Part shown: in pieces, positions 20,115-28,928 of the stretch
Position numbering within the stretch: the stretch's first letter is position 1
Layout of the letters: each line of letters begins with the position of its first letter
Source: Chloroflexota bacterium
Lineage (GTDB): Bacteria > Chloroflexota > UBA6077 > FW602-bin22 > JACPRP01
DNA: 64,000 bases
Assembly (NCBI GenBank): GCA_016189905.1
Contig: JACPRP010000125.1
Span: forward strand, 1-64,000
Direction of reading: 5' to 3'
Translations under genes and position numbers: made by a program
Notes under the pieces: model-generated
Seen by the model: only the letters and a program-made list of their open reading frames with translations
Databases searched by the model: none
Told to the model about the DNA's origin: nothing

Positions 20115-21458
20115 CAGGGCGCATGCGTTCTAAATAGGGGGTAACAAAAAAGGCTCTTCTTTGGTAAGATGTTTATGCCCAAATAAACGACCCCACCAAG
20201 GAGAGCCCAAATGCAGTATAAGACTCCATCCGCTTCCTTGGCAAGGCCTTCTGGAACATCCGTCGCAACACCGTCTCCAATTCGCGCATTGCCTGTCGAT
20301 TTATTCGCCGCCATCGCCTCCGTGCCCGATCCCCGCCGCCGCCAGGGCGTTCGGTTTCCCCTGCCCGCCGTCCTCGCTTTAGCCGCCGCAGCTATTCTTT
20401 GCAATCACCTCTCGGTCCTAGCGATCGCTGAGTGGGGGACATCTCAGTCGGCTGATCTGCTGCGGACGCTTGGTTTCCGAAAAGGGGTTAGCCCTCACCA
20501 AACGACGCTTCAACGCCTCTTTGCCAAGATCAACCCGGATCATCTCTCGATAGCGCTAAGCGGCTACTTTGGTAAAACCACTTCCTCGCCCCAAGGGCGT
20601 CCTCACGGCAGCCAAGGCGTAGCTATCGACGGCAAGGCCCAGCGCGGCCGTCTCGCCTTCGATTCCTCCGGTTGCCCGGTCCACGCCTTGAGCGCTCTCT
20701 TGCACGACCTTGGCATCGTGCTCGCTCACGAACCCATCGAAAACCACGGCCCGAACGACAAGGCCGAGGCAGAACTCACTGTTGCCCCTGCTCTCATCGG
20801 GCGCATCGATTGGCAAGGGCGCGTGATGACCGCGGACGCGCTTTTATGTCAGCGCAATCTCTGTCAACAAGTGCTTCAAGCTAAAGGCGACTACCTACTG
20901 ACCGTAAAAGAAAACCAGCACACTCTCTACGAGGATATTCGCCTGCTCTTCGATCCGCCTCTTGATACGTTGCCTTTGGATGACCGACGCGAAGCACAGA
21001 CCATGGACAACGGCCACGGGCGGCACAATGATACTCGCCGGCTCATCGCCTCGACCGACGCCGTCGGCTACATTAATTGGCCAGGGCTGGCCCAGGTATT
21101 CCGTCTGGAGAGGTCTTGGGAAGAGCACGGTGAGACAAAGCGAGAGGTGCAATACGGCATCACCAGCTTGCCGCCAAAGGTCGCCGACCCCGCCAGATTG
21201 CTGGAACTCAAGCGGGGACACTGGCAGATAGAGAACAGGCTGCACTACATCAAAGACGTCACCTTGGGTGAAGACCGCAGCCTCATCCATCGTGGCAATG
21301 GTGCGTCAGTTATGGCGCTACTACGTGATCTTGCCATTAGCCTCTTGCGCCATAATGGGCACCGAGCCATTGCACCACGCTTACGTTCCAATAGTCGTCA
21401 TCCAAGCCAAGCTGTGGCTCTAATCATAGGGGTTGCGGCATAGAACGCATACGCCCTG
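20115..21458 (+). mobile_element. ISAs1-family insertion sequence
   Basis: imperfect 18-bp terminal inverted repeats cagggcgcatgcgttcta / tagaacgcatacgccctg (17/18) enclosing a transposase; no clear target duplication. Confidence 0.85.
20211..21443 (+). CDS. ISAs1 family DDE transposase
   Basis: LFAAIASVPDPRRRQGVRFPLPAVLALAAAAIL.., VAIDGKAQRG, VKENQHTLYEDI, HWQIENRLHYIKDVTLGEDRS. Confidence 0.95.
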   Translation: MQYKTPSASLARPSGTSVATPSPIRALPVDLFAAIASVPDPRRRQGVRFPLPAVLALAAAAILCNHLSVLAIAEWGTSQSADLLRTLGFRKGVSPHQTTLQRLFAKINPDHLSIALSGYFGKTTSSPQGRPHGSQGVAIDGKAQRGRLAFDSSGCPVHALSALLHDLGIVLAHEPIENHGPNDKAEAELTVAPALIGRIDWQGRVMTADALLCQRNLCQQVLQAKGDYLLTVKENQHTLYEDIRLLFDPPLDTLPLDDRREAQTMDNGHGRHNDTRRLIASTDAVGYINWPGLAQVFRLERSWEEHGETKREVQYGITSLPPKVADPARLLELKRGHWQIENRLHYIKDVTLGEDRSLIHRGNGASVMALLRDLAISLLRHNGHRAIAPRLRSNSRHPSQAVALIIGVAA

Positions 21459-21546
21459 CTGCGTGATATGCACTTACTTCCAACCCACATCCCCAATGAT
21501 ATATAATAGTTAAGCCGCCTGTTACAGGCTCAGGAGGATTTGCAGG

Positions 21547-22221
21547 ATGGGAAGCACGCAGATCAAGATATCTCCCTCGATTCTATCGGCTGATTTCGGT
21601 CGGTTGGGCGAACAGATCGCCGAAGTCGAGCGACTGGGAACGGTCGACCGCATCCACGTGGACGTCATGGACGGGCATTTCGTGCCGAATATAACCATCG
21701 GCCCCATCGTCGTCCAGGCCATTCGACCACGAACGAAGCTCAAGCTGGAAGTTCATTTGATGATAGAGTCCCCGGGGGCCTTCGTGGAATCTTTCATCGA
21801 TGCCGGCGCCGATATTCTGGTCGTCCATTTTGAAGCCTGCCCCCATCTGCATCGTGAAATCGAAGTCATCAAGCAGCGTGGTACCAAGGCCGGCGTTGCC
21901 ATCAACCCCGCGACACCTCTCGCGAGCATCGGCGAGATAGCTGACTACGTCGATCAGGTCCTCCTGATGACCGTGAATCCCGGTTTTGGCGGGCAACGCT
22001 TCATCGAAGGCGTTTTACCCAAGATCCGGCAGATGCGGGACCTGGCCCGCGAGAGGAATCTCGCCGCCGAGATAGCCGTCGACGGCGGCATCAACGCGGC
22101 GAACGCCCCGAAGGCGGTGGCCGCTGGCGCGCAGGTCCTCGTCACCGGCTCGGCGGTTTTCTTTCATCCTCAAGGAATCGAGCTCGCGATTCAAGAAATC
22201 CTCGGGAGCGTGGCGCAGTAG
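21547..22221 (+). CDS. rpe: ribulose-phosphate 3-epimerase
   Basis: KISPSILSADFGRLGEQI, HVDVMDGHFVPNITIGP, MTVNPGFGGQRFIEGVLPKI, DGGINAANA. Confidence 0.95.
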   Translation: MGSTQIKISPSILSADFGRLGEQIAEVERLGTVDRIHVDVMDGHFVPNITIGPIVVQAIRPRTKLKLEVHLMIESPGAFVESFIDAGADILVVHFEACPHLHREIEVIKQRGTKAGVAINPATPLASIGEIADYVDQVLLMTVNPGFGGQRFIEGVLPKIRQMRDLARERNLAAEIAVDGGINAANAPKAVAAGAQVLVTGSAVFFHPQGIELAIQEILGSVAQ

Positions 22222-22427
22222 CATCGAGAGCCTGCGCGCCAGCTCATTAATCGTGCCAGCCCAAGAAAGCAAAACTTGTTACCCTATCTCCCTTCTCTCT
22301 CCCTATCTCCCTTCTCTTATGAACCATCCTATGCCTGCCGTGACCTGGCACAGATTATGCAGACTAGTCTCTGCGGCCCTCCGGTCGTCGAGGACTCGAT
22401 GGCCGCTGAGGGGGGAGGTGTGAGGGA

Positions 22428-23552
22428 ATGCAAAGCTCGTTTCGTCTGGGCAACATCTTTGGCATTGACATTGGCATACATTATACGTGGCTGTTCGTCT
22501 TCGCTCTGGTCACGTGGTCGCTCGCCGCGCTGGTCTTCCCGCAAACATTCCAGGGCTGGTCGACTGCCGCATACTGGACGGTTGGCGCGATAGCTGCGCT
22601 GCTCCTTTTCGTGTCGGTTCTCGTACACGAGTTGGCACATTCACTGGTGGCGAAGAGGGAGGGGCTTCCTGTCGCGAGTATCACTCTATTCATTTTCGGT
22701 GGGGTCTCCAACATTCAAAAAGAGGCTACCCGACCCCGCGACGAGTTCCTGATGGCCTTCGTCGGCCCCCTTTCCAGCCTGGTGATCGGCGTGGTTATGA
22801 CCATTCTGGCCCTGCTGCTCAGCAACGCCAACCAGCAGGTGTTCGCTATAGTCTCGTACCTGGCAGGAATCAACATACTACTGGCAGCCTTCAATCTGGT
22901 CCCAGCTTTCCCTCTCGACGGGGGGCGCGTGTTGCGTGCCATCCTATGGTGGTGGACGGGTAGCATGATGCGCGCCACCCGAATCGCATCCATCGCCGGG
23001 CAGGTCTTCGCCTACCTGATAATTTTCATAGGCTTGCTTTTCGTGTTCCGTGGCGACATCATCGGTGGTCTGTGGCTGGTATTCATCGGCTGGTTCCTTA
23101 ACAACGCCGCTGAGAGCAGCTATAAGCAGCTTGCCACGCAGCAGCTCCTCCGAGGCATCCCAGTAAGGAACATAATGACCAAGGACCTGCAGACTACCAG
23201 CCCTGACATTACAGTGCGAGAACTGATCGAGAGATACATTCTGCCCGGCAGCATCCGTGCACTGCCCGTCGTGCGAGATTCTCGCATGGTCGGCCTCGTG
23301 ACGCTGAGCGACGTGCAGCACGTCCCACAAGAGGAATGGGATAACGTCCGCGTCGAGGAGATCATGACCCCCAGGGAGAAACTCCACGTACTGACGCCCC
23401 GGGATGATATCAACATGGCTCTCGAATCGTTGGGGGAACAAGACCTGAACCAACTGCCCGTCGTGGACGACGGAAGGGTCATCGGTATGGTGACGCGGGG
23501 ACACATCATCAGGTTCATGCAGGTCAGGGAAGAGCTAGGGGTTAGAAAGTAA
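22428..23552 (+). CDS. site-2 protease (M50) family metalloprotease with CBS domains
   Basis: VLVHELAHSLVAKREG (HExxH), NLVPAFPLDGGRVLRA, two C-terminal CBS-like repeats. Confidence 0.93.
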   Translation: MQSSFRLGNIFGIDIGIHYTWLFVFALVTWSLAALVFPQTFQGWSTAAYWTVGAIAALLLFVSVLVHELAHSLVAKREGLPVASITLFIFGGVSNIQKEATRPRDEFLMAFVGPLSSLVIGVVMTILALLLSNANQQVFAIVSYLAGINILLAAFNLVPAFPLDGGRVLRAILWWWTGSMMRATRIASIAGQVFAYLIIFIGLLFVFRGDIIGGLWLVFIGWFLNNAAESSYKQLATQQLLRGIPVRNIMTKDLQTTSPDITVRELIERYILPGSIRALPVVRDSRMVGLVTLSDVQHVPQEEWDNVRVEEIMTPREKLHVLTPRDDINMALESLGEQDLNQLPVVDDGRVIGMVTRGHIIRFMQVREELGVRK

Positions 23553-24773
23553 GCGATCTGGCCTCGTGTAGACGACGCGGCCCTGGACCATCGTCAGACA
23601 AACGCAGAAAGCATCGTCCAGGACGACGATATCCGCATCCCTCCCGACCTCTAGCGTGCCGCTATTGAGCGAAAGCACCCGCGCCGGCGTGCGGGAGGCG
23701 GTGTTCAAAGCGACCTCAAGCGGCAACCCGGTCATTTCGACCAGCCTTCGCAGCGCTGAATCCAGCGGCGTTATGCTTCCCGCCAGGGCGCCACTCTCAA
23801 GGGCCGCCGTCCTGCCGTCGCCGACTACACTCTGACCAAGCCACGTGTGGGCGCCTGGCGGCAAATCCGCCAGAGGCATGACATCGCTCACCAGGCAGGT
23901 ACGCTCAACCCCCTTTAACCGGAGAATGAGACCAACGACGGCTGGATGAAGATGATAGCCATCGGCGATCAGCTCCACCGTTATCTCGTCACGATAGAGC
24001 GCCGCGCCGGCTGCCCCTGGCTGACGGTGATGGAACTGCCGCATCGCGTTAAACGTATGCGTGGCATGACGCAGGCCATTTCGGGCCGCCTCTGTGACCT
24101 GCTCGAACGACGCGGCGGAGTGCCCGACCGAAGGTATGACGCCCTGCGACGACAACCATGATATAAGCTCCAGCGCACCGTCTAGCTCCGGAGCGATCGT
24201 CACCATGCGAACCTTGCCGCGTCCAGCCAGCAGCAGCTCGCCTGCCTCACCTCGGTTCGGCAGACGAAAGAACCGTGGGTCCAGCGCTCCCGCGTAGTGT
24301 GACGAGATGTAAGGCCCTTCAAGATGGATCCCGACGATCCTCGCGCCCCACTCGCCGCGTCGTCTCTTGAGGACGGAAATACGTCGCGAGGAGGGCGTTA
24401 CTTCGGCCACGGATTTCTGTGTCGATAGGTCGGCCGCGGTGGCGACTCTCTCGATCGCCGTCAGCAAGCTAGAGTGAGGGGCGGCGATCAGAGTGGCGAC
24501 GAAAGCAGTGACGCCGTGCTCCGCGAGCGCCCGGGAAATCGAGGCGAGATCGCCATCGGCGACATCCTGCCCCCTGATGCCGTGAACGTGCAGGTCGATC
24601 AGGCCGGGGACAACGCTCATTCCGGTAACGTCGATCACCTCAGCATCGGATGGTAGGGTGAGCGCCGGCCGGGCGCCGAGCGCTTCTATCCGGCCTTCAC
24701 GCACCACGACACAGCCATCGTCAACCAAACAATCGGAAGCGAAAACCTTTCCGCCAGTCAGGCAGATACGCAT
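23535..24773 (-). CDS. nagA: N-acetylglucosamine-6-phosphate deacetylase
   Basis: GLIDLHVHGIRGQDVADGD, GIHLEGPYIS, GHSAASFEQ, ATHTFNAMR, ELIADGYHLHP; start MRICLTGG at 24773. Confidence 0.92.
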   Translation of the reverse strand: MRICLTGGKVFASDCLVDDGCVVVREGRIEALGARPALTLPSDAEVIDVTGMSVVPGLIDLHVHGIRGQDVADGDLASISRALAEHGVTAFVATLIAAPHSSLLTAIERVATAADLSTQKSVAEVTPSSRRISVLKRRRGEWGARIVGIHLEGPYISSHYAGALDPRFFRLPNRGEAGELLLAGRGKVRMVTIAPELDGALELISWLSSQGVIPSVGHSAASFEQVTEAARNGLRHATHTFNAMRQFHHRQPGAAGAALYRDEITVELIADGYHLHPAVVGLILRLKGVERTCLVSDVMPLADLPPGAHTWLGQSVVGDGRTAALESGALAGSITPLDSALRRLVEMTGLPLEVALNTASRTPARVLSLNSGTLEVGRDADIVVLDDAFCVCLTMVQGRVVYTRPDRLLSNP

Positions 24774-24774
24774 G

Positions 24775-26121
24775 CTACCATCCTGCGCCGTCCTTGAACA
24801 CAGGCGGCTCTTTATCCTCCACTGAGTGGTGTGCGTAAATGTACATCGCGGCCGACCAGGATTGATTGGCGAAGCCCATCGGGAGGCCGGTCTGGCCGTG
24901 AAACCACTCGTTGAACTCCCATTCGCCCTCACGGCCCTGTCGATTCAGGTCTGCCAGCTTAGCCAGGTGCCTGGCCGCCCGCGCGTGCATGCCGGCTTTC
25001 ACCAGCGCGGCCACGTAGAACCCGCCGACGAACGCCCAGATTCCGCCGTTATGATATTGATAAGGCAGGTTCAGGTTGCGAATCCGATAGTATTCCCGCC
25101 AATCCTTATCGCCAGGATTGACGACAGGGTGCAGGACGCGAACCGGGTATGGCTCGTCGAGCCCAATACCTTGGATATATTCGAGAATCTTTCGGGCCTG
25201 CTGATTATCGGCCACGCCAAACAAGATAGCCAGGAGATTGCCCAGCACGTCGCAGCGATCGCAATAGTCGCGAAAGGCCATGTATGGCAGATAATACGGC
25301 CGCTCCACGAGAGTGAGGTCGGTCAATTTGACGGGATAGAGCCACTCCTTGCGATTTCTCTCGATCCATTTCAGGTCCCGGCTGTGCTCAGGTCCAACCC
25401 ACAACAAGGTGTTGATTTTCTCGCGCACGTCCGCCGCCATAACAGTGTTGCGAACGCCTGGTAGACCGAACATCTCACTCAGCTCTCCCACCGCCCGAAG
25501 GCAGGCGTAGTAAAGCACGTTGTCATATAGAACATTATATCTGTTAGCAAACAGGTCGGCCCAATCGGCGGCTTCGTGGACTTCCAGCAGGCCGCAGCCG
25601 TTGCTATCCTGATATCTCAGCCACAACAGCGCCTTCTCGACGCTCGGCCAGCCTTCGCGCAAGAACTCGACGTCCCCGGTGAGGCGAAAATGGTAATACT
25701 GCGCCAGAATGTACCACAGACTGCTATCGACACAGCCGGCGTGCGCCGTGTCGGCCTCTGGCGATAGCTGCTCCTCATCTTCCTCTCCCCTGTATTGGTT
25801 CAGGGCGATGAGCGCTGGATCGGAACGAGATGGATATCCAACACAATGAGGGATACTGCCCAGCTCCGACTGGAACCGGCGCAGCGTCTGGAGCGAGCGG
25901 CGAAGCAACTCGGCCGCCTCAGGGCGGCGTGAAAGCATCAGGCCCAGGCCGTTGATCGCCGCATCCCGCGCCCAGACCTGCTGGTACGCCTTCCTCGCGC
26001 CCAGCACGCCAAGCTCACCCCTGTTGCATTCCAGTACATCCTCGGCCTTCTCCAGCGCAAGATCCGTCGTCGTCAAGGTCGCAGTGTCCACAGTTCCCCC
26101 CAGTTTCCGGTATGAATTCAA
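24775..26121 (-). CDS. glucosidase/trehalase-like (six-hairpin) glycoside hydrolase, amylo-alpha-1,6-glucosidase-like
   Basis: YQQVWARDAAINGLGLML, DSSLWYILAQYYHFRLTGD, YQYHNGGIWAFVGGFYVAALVKAG. Confidence 0.75.
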   Translation of the reverse strand: MNSYRKLGGTVDTATLTTTDLALEKAEDVLECNRGELGVLGARKAYQQVWARDAAINGLGLMLSRRPEAAELLRRSLQTLRRFQSELGSIPHCVGYPSRSDPALIALNQYRGEEDEEQLSPEADTAHAGCVDSSLWYILAQYYHFRLTGDVEFLREGWPSVEKALLWLRYQDSNGCGLLEVHEAADWADLFANRYNVLYDNVLYYACLRAVGELSEMFGLPGVRNTVMAADVREKINTLLWVGPEHSRDLKWIERNRKEWLYPVKLTDLTLVERPYYLPYMAFRDYCDRCDVLGNLLAILFGVADNQQARKILEYIQGIGLDEPYPVRVLHPVVNPGDKDWREYYRIRNLNLPYQYHNGGIWAFVGGFYVAALVKAGMHARAARHLAKLADLNRQGREGEWEFNEWFHGQTGLPMGFANQSWSAAMYIYAHHSVEDKEPPVFKDGAGW

Positions 26122-26189
26122 AGTCTACAGCGGTGCTCGTCAGCGTTTGTTGGTCGGCACCCTGACAGGGCGACGAGCCCGTCGCCCTA

Positions 26190-26262
26190 TGCGCATCAAG
26201 AATAAGACACAATTCAGCGACGAAAGAAGCCGTGTGGTCAACCAAGCCGCTCCTCTCCCTCA
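26190..26262. repeat. dispersed repeat copy, related to 11009-11080
   Basis: tgcgcatcaag.ataagacacaattcagcgacgaaag..ccgtgtggtcaaccaagccgctcctctccctca. Confidence 0.8.
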
Positions 26263-26295
26263 GGGGATCTTGCGCTCCTCCCACTATGTTCATAA

Positions 26296-27174
26296 TCAGC
26301 GCGATGTTAACGTAAGCTGTCGCAGACTAGCCACGGCGGGCTCATCCGCGACGACGGTCAGTCCCGAGTGGCGCTGGAGCGCCGACGCCGGAACGTCGGA
26401 CGTGATATCTCCTTCCAGAGCCCTCGCAAGGATTCGCGCCTTTTTCCCGTCGGACGCGAGCAGCAGGATTCGACGCGCCTCCATTATCGTACCGATGCCC
26501 ATGGTCAAAGCAAAACGGGGAACCGCCGTGGCATCGGCAAAGTAGATGCTGTTATCCGCCAGCGTCCGTTCTGTCAGCTTCACCAGTCGCGTTCTTGCAT
26601 CGAAGGGCGAGCCCGGCTCGTTGAAGGCGATGTGGCCGTTGTGCCCGATGCCCAGGATGGCCAGATCGATGCCGCCGGCCCGACGAATCTTACGCTCGTA
26701 GCCATGGCATTCCTCGTCAGCGTCTGGCGCTGCACGACCAGGGCACCTTTTTTGATTTTGCGCCCCACCAGCCCGCTTCGGAAAGGGGAATTCTTGGGGG
26801 TGTCCCCCAAGCCCCCGCACTGACGGGGCAGACGCCAGGGAATCGAGCAGGTTGATATTCTCGGGATGAAGGTTCACTCGATCGAAGAGCTCCCGGCGCA
26901 TGTAGGCGGCGAAGCTTCCGGGATGCTCCGCGGGAATGCCATAGAACTCGTCAAGATTGAACGTCGTGACGCCGGCGAAATCGACCTCACCTTCCTCGTA
27001 CAGATGCCTCAGTTGGCGGTACATGCCGAGAGGGGTGCGCCCTGTCGGCAGGGCAAGGACCGCTCGTGGATTATCGCGAAGCTCCTTGGCGACGATCAGC
27101 GCCGCCACCTTCCCCAGGTCATCGGCATCGCCGACGACGATCAAGCGAAACCCGTATTTCATGCCGCGATGCAC
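26296..27174 (-). CDS. nagB: glucosamine-6-phosphate deaminase with an in-frame ~35-aa insertion
   Basis: LALPTGRTPLGMYRQL, TTFNLDEFYGI, PENINLLD, ILGIGHNGHIAFNEPGSPF; insertion between LLD and APDADEEC. Confidence 0.9.
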   Translation of the reverse strand: MHRGMKYGFRLIVVGDADDLGKVAALIVAKELRDNPRAVLALPTGRTPLGMYRQLRHLYEEGEVDFAGVTTFNLDEFYGIPAEHPGSFAAYMRRELFDRVNLHPENINLLDSLASAPSVRGLGGHPQEFPFPKRAGGAQNQKRCPGRAAPDADEECHGYERKIRRAGGIDLAILGIGHNGHIAFNEPGSPFDARTRLVKLTERTLADNSIYFADATAVPRFALTMGIGTIMEARRILLLASDGKKARILARALEGDITSDVPASALQRHSGLTVVADEPAVASLRQLTLTSR

Positions 27175-27176
27175 GG

Positions 27177-28928
27177 TTAGAAACCTTCTAGTCCATGGCC
27201 AAACGGAAACAGGCCAGGCAAAGAAATCGGTAGCTTCCCACTCGGCTCGTACTCGCCGAACAACAAGTCTACCGCCGCCTCCAGCGCCACCGGCGAGTCG
27301 CCATAAGAAGCCACATAGCAGGTGGCCGAGGGAAACGAAATGAGATCGTAGGGATTTCTCACAGCCAGCACGACCGTGGGCTTGCCAAGCTCCAGGGTCT
27401 TTCGAACTAACGCCGCCTGCTCATAGATGATATGCGCATCCCTGGTCACGACCACCATCACATCACATTCCTCGGCGAATTTTGCAAGCGCCGGTTTGCC
27501 GTCTTGCGGCGCGACGTCAATCGCCAGGTAGCTCACGGCAGAATGACGTTTGCTCAAGAGCTTCACCATCGATCCGTCGTCACACGCGTCGTCCTCGACC
27601 GGGGAGAGACACGCGCGGGTGAACTCGACGAGCCCGAGCCGCTCACCGTTGCGCAGGCATAGAGGCAGCAAACCGCCACCGTTCTTCACCAGCGTTATCG
27701 ACCTTCGCGCCACGTCCCGCGCCAACCTCCGGTGCTCCTCAAGAGACCAACTGGCAAAATCCATACCGTGGGCCTGGATTCCCGTCCTTTCAGGAAGAAC
27801 GGGAATGACGGGTGGGGGGGCTTCAAGGGGCCAACTGGCAGCGTTCGTACCGTTGGGGGCCTCGCTCAAGGCGAAGCTGGTGAGACGGGCTTTTGCGGCG
27901 AGGATCCTCGCGACGGAGGCATCGACGGCATCCACCGGGATTTGCCCCGCCTTTACCGCTCGCAAAAGCCCCTCAAAGACTTCGACGTTTTCATCCAGCC
28001 TGCCCAGCGTCAGGACGATGTCACTTCCCGATTGGATGGCGGCTATCGCCGCCTCGGCCAGCGAGTAGCGCTCGGCTATCGCCCGCATCACTATGGCGTC
28101 GGTGATCACGATGCCAGCGAACCCCATCTCGCGACGGAGAACGCCAGTAATGATCTCAGGGCTGACGGTCGCAGGCAAATGGTCGCTCGCGAGGGCCGGG
28201 AACACCGCGTGCGCGGTCATCACCATATCGACCCCATTCGCAATCGCCTCACGAAAAGGGTGCAAATCGACTTCGTTAAGCAGATCTCGACTGCGAAGAA
28301 TGACTGGCAGCCCGAGATGGGAATCGACATTGGCGCCGCCGTGGCCAGGGAAGTGCTTCGCCGTCGTGACGATGCCGCCGCTGCCCAGAGCCCTGATGAC
28401 GGCAACACCCATCTCCGCGACGAGAGAAGGCGAATCGCCGAACGATCTGATCCCAATGACCGGGTTAGATGGCTCAGAGTTCACGTCGAGGACTGGCGCG
28501 AAGTTCGTGTTGATCCCGACCGTGCGCATATCCCGCGCGGTGGCCAGAGCACAGGCTACCGCGTGTCGAGCGTCGCGGGTCGCGGCGAGCGCCATCGCGC
28601 TGGGCATAACGGTCGCGCTGGCCCTCAGACGATTCACGGTTCCGCCTTCCTGATCCACCGCGACGAACATAGGGAGCCCCGTTTCCGAGACGGAAAGCTG
28701 TTGGAGACCAGCGGTCAAAATGGCAACCTGCCCCGGATTCGCGATATTCCCCTGTGACAGCATCACGCCTCCCAGGTGGCACTGGCCGACCATAGCCGCC
28801 ACTTCTGGCGCCAGGATTGGGCCAGGAAACCCGGCGACCAGCATCTGGCCGATCTTCTGCTCGAGGAATAGCTCGCTCAGCTTATTCCGAATCCGCGCTT
28901 CTCTCAAAGAAGCATCGACATCGATCAT
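27177..28928 (-). CDS. GH3 beta-N-acetylhexosaminidase (NagZ-like) with C-terminal domain
   Basis: KHFPGHGGANVDSHLGLPV, FVAVDQEGGTVNRLR, FAGIVITDAIVMRAI. Confidence 0.9.
   Translation of the reverse strand: MIDVDASLREARIRNKLSELFLEQKIGQMLVAGFPGPILAPEVAAMVGQCHLGGVMLSQGNIANPGQVAILTAGLQQLSVSETGLPMFVAVDQEGGTVNRLRASATVMPSAMALAATRDARHAVACALATARDMRTVGINTNFAPVLDVNSEPSNPVIGIRSFGDSPSLVAEMGVAVIRALGSGGIVTTAKHFPGHGGANVDSHLGLPVILRSRDLLNEVDLHPFREAIANGVDMVMTAHAVFPALASDHLPATVSPEIITGVLRREMGFAGIVITDAIVMRAIAERYSLAEAAIAAIQSGSDIVLTLGRLDENVEVFEGLLRAVKAGQIPVDAVDASVARILAAKARLTSFALSEAPNGTNAASWPLEAPPPVIPVLPERTGIQAHGMDFASWSLEEHRRLARDVARRSITLVKNGGGLLPLCLRNGERLGLVEFTRACLSPVEDDACDDGSMVKLLSKRHSAVSYLAIDVAPQDGKPALAKFAEECDVMVVVTRDAHIIYEQAALVRKTLELGKPTVVLAVRNPYDLISFPSATCYVASYGDSPVALEAAVDLLFGEYEPSGKLPISLPGLFPFGHGLEGF

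Noticed and set aside
22283-22320. Pyrimidine-rich tandem ccctatctcccttctctct
   Set aside because: Short simple repeat in a spacer without further evidence of function.
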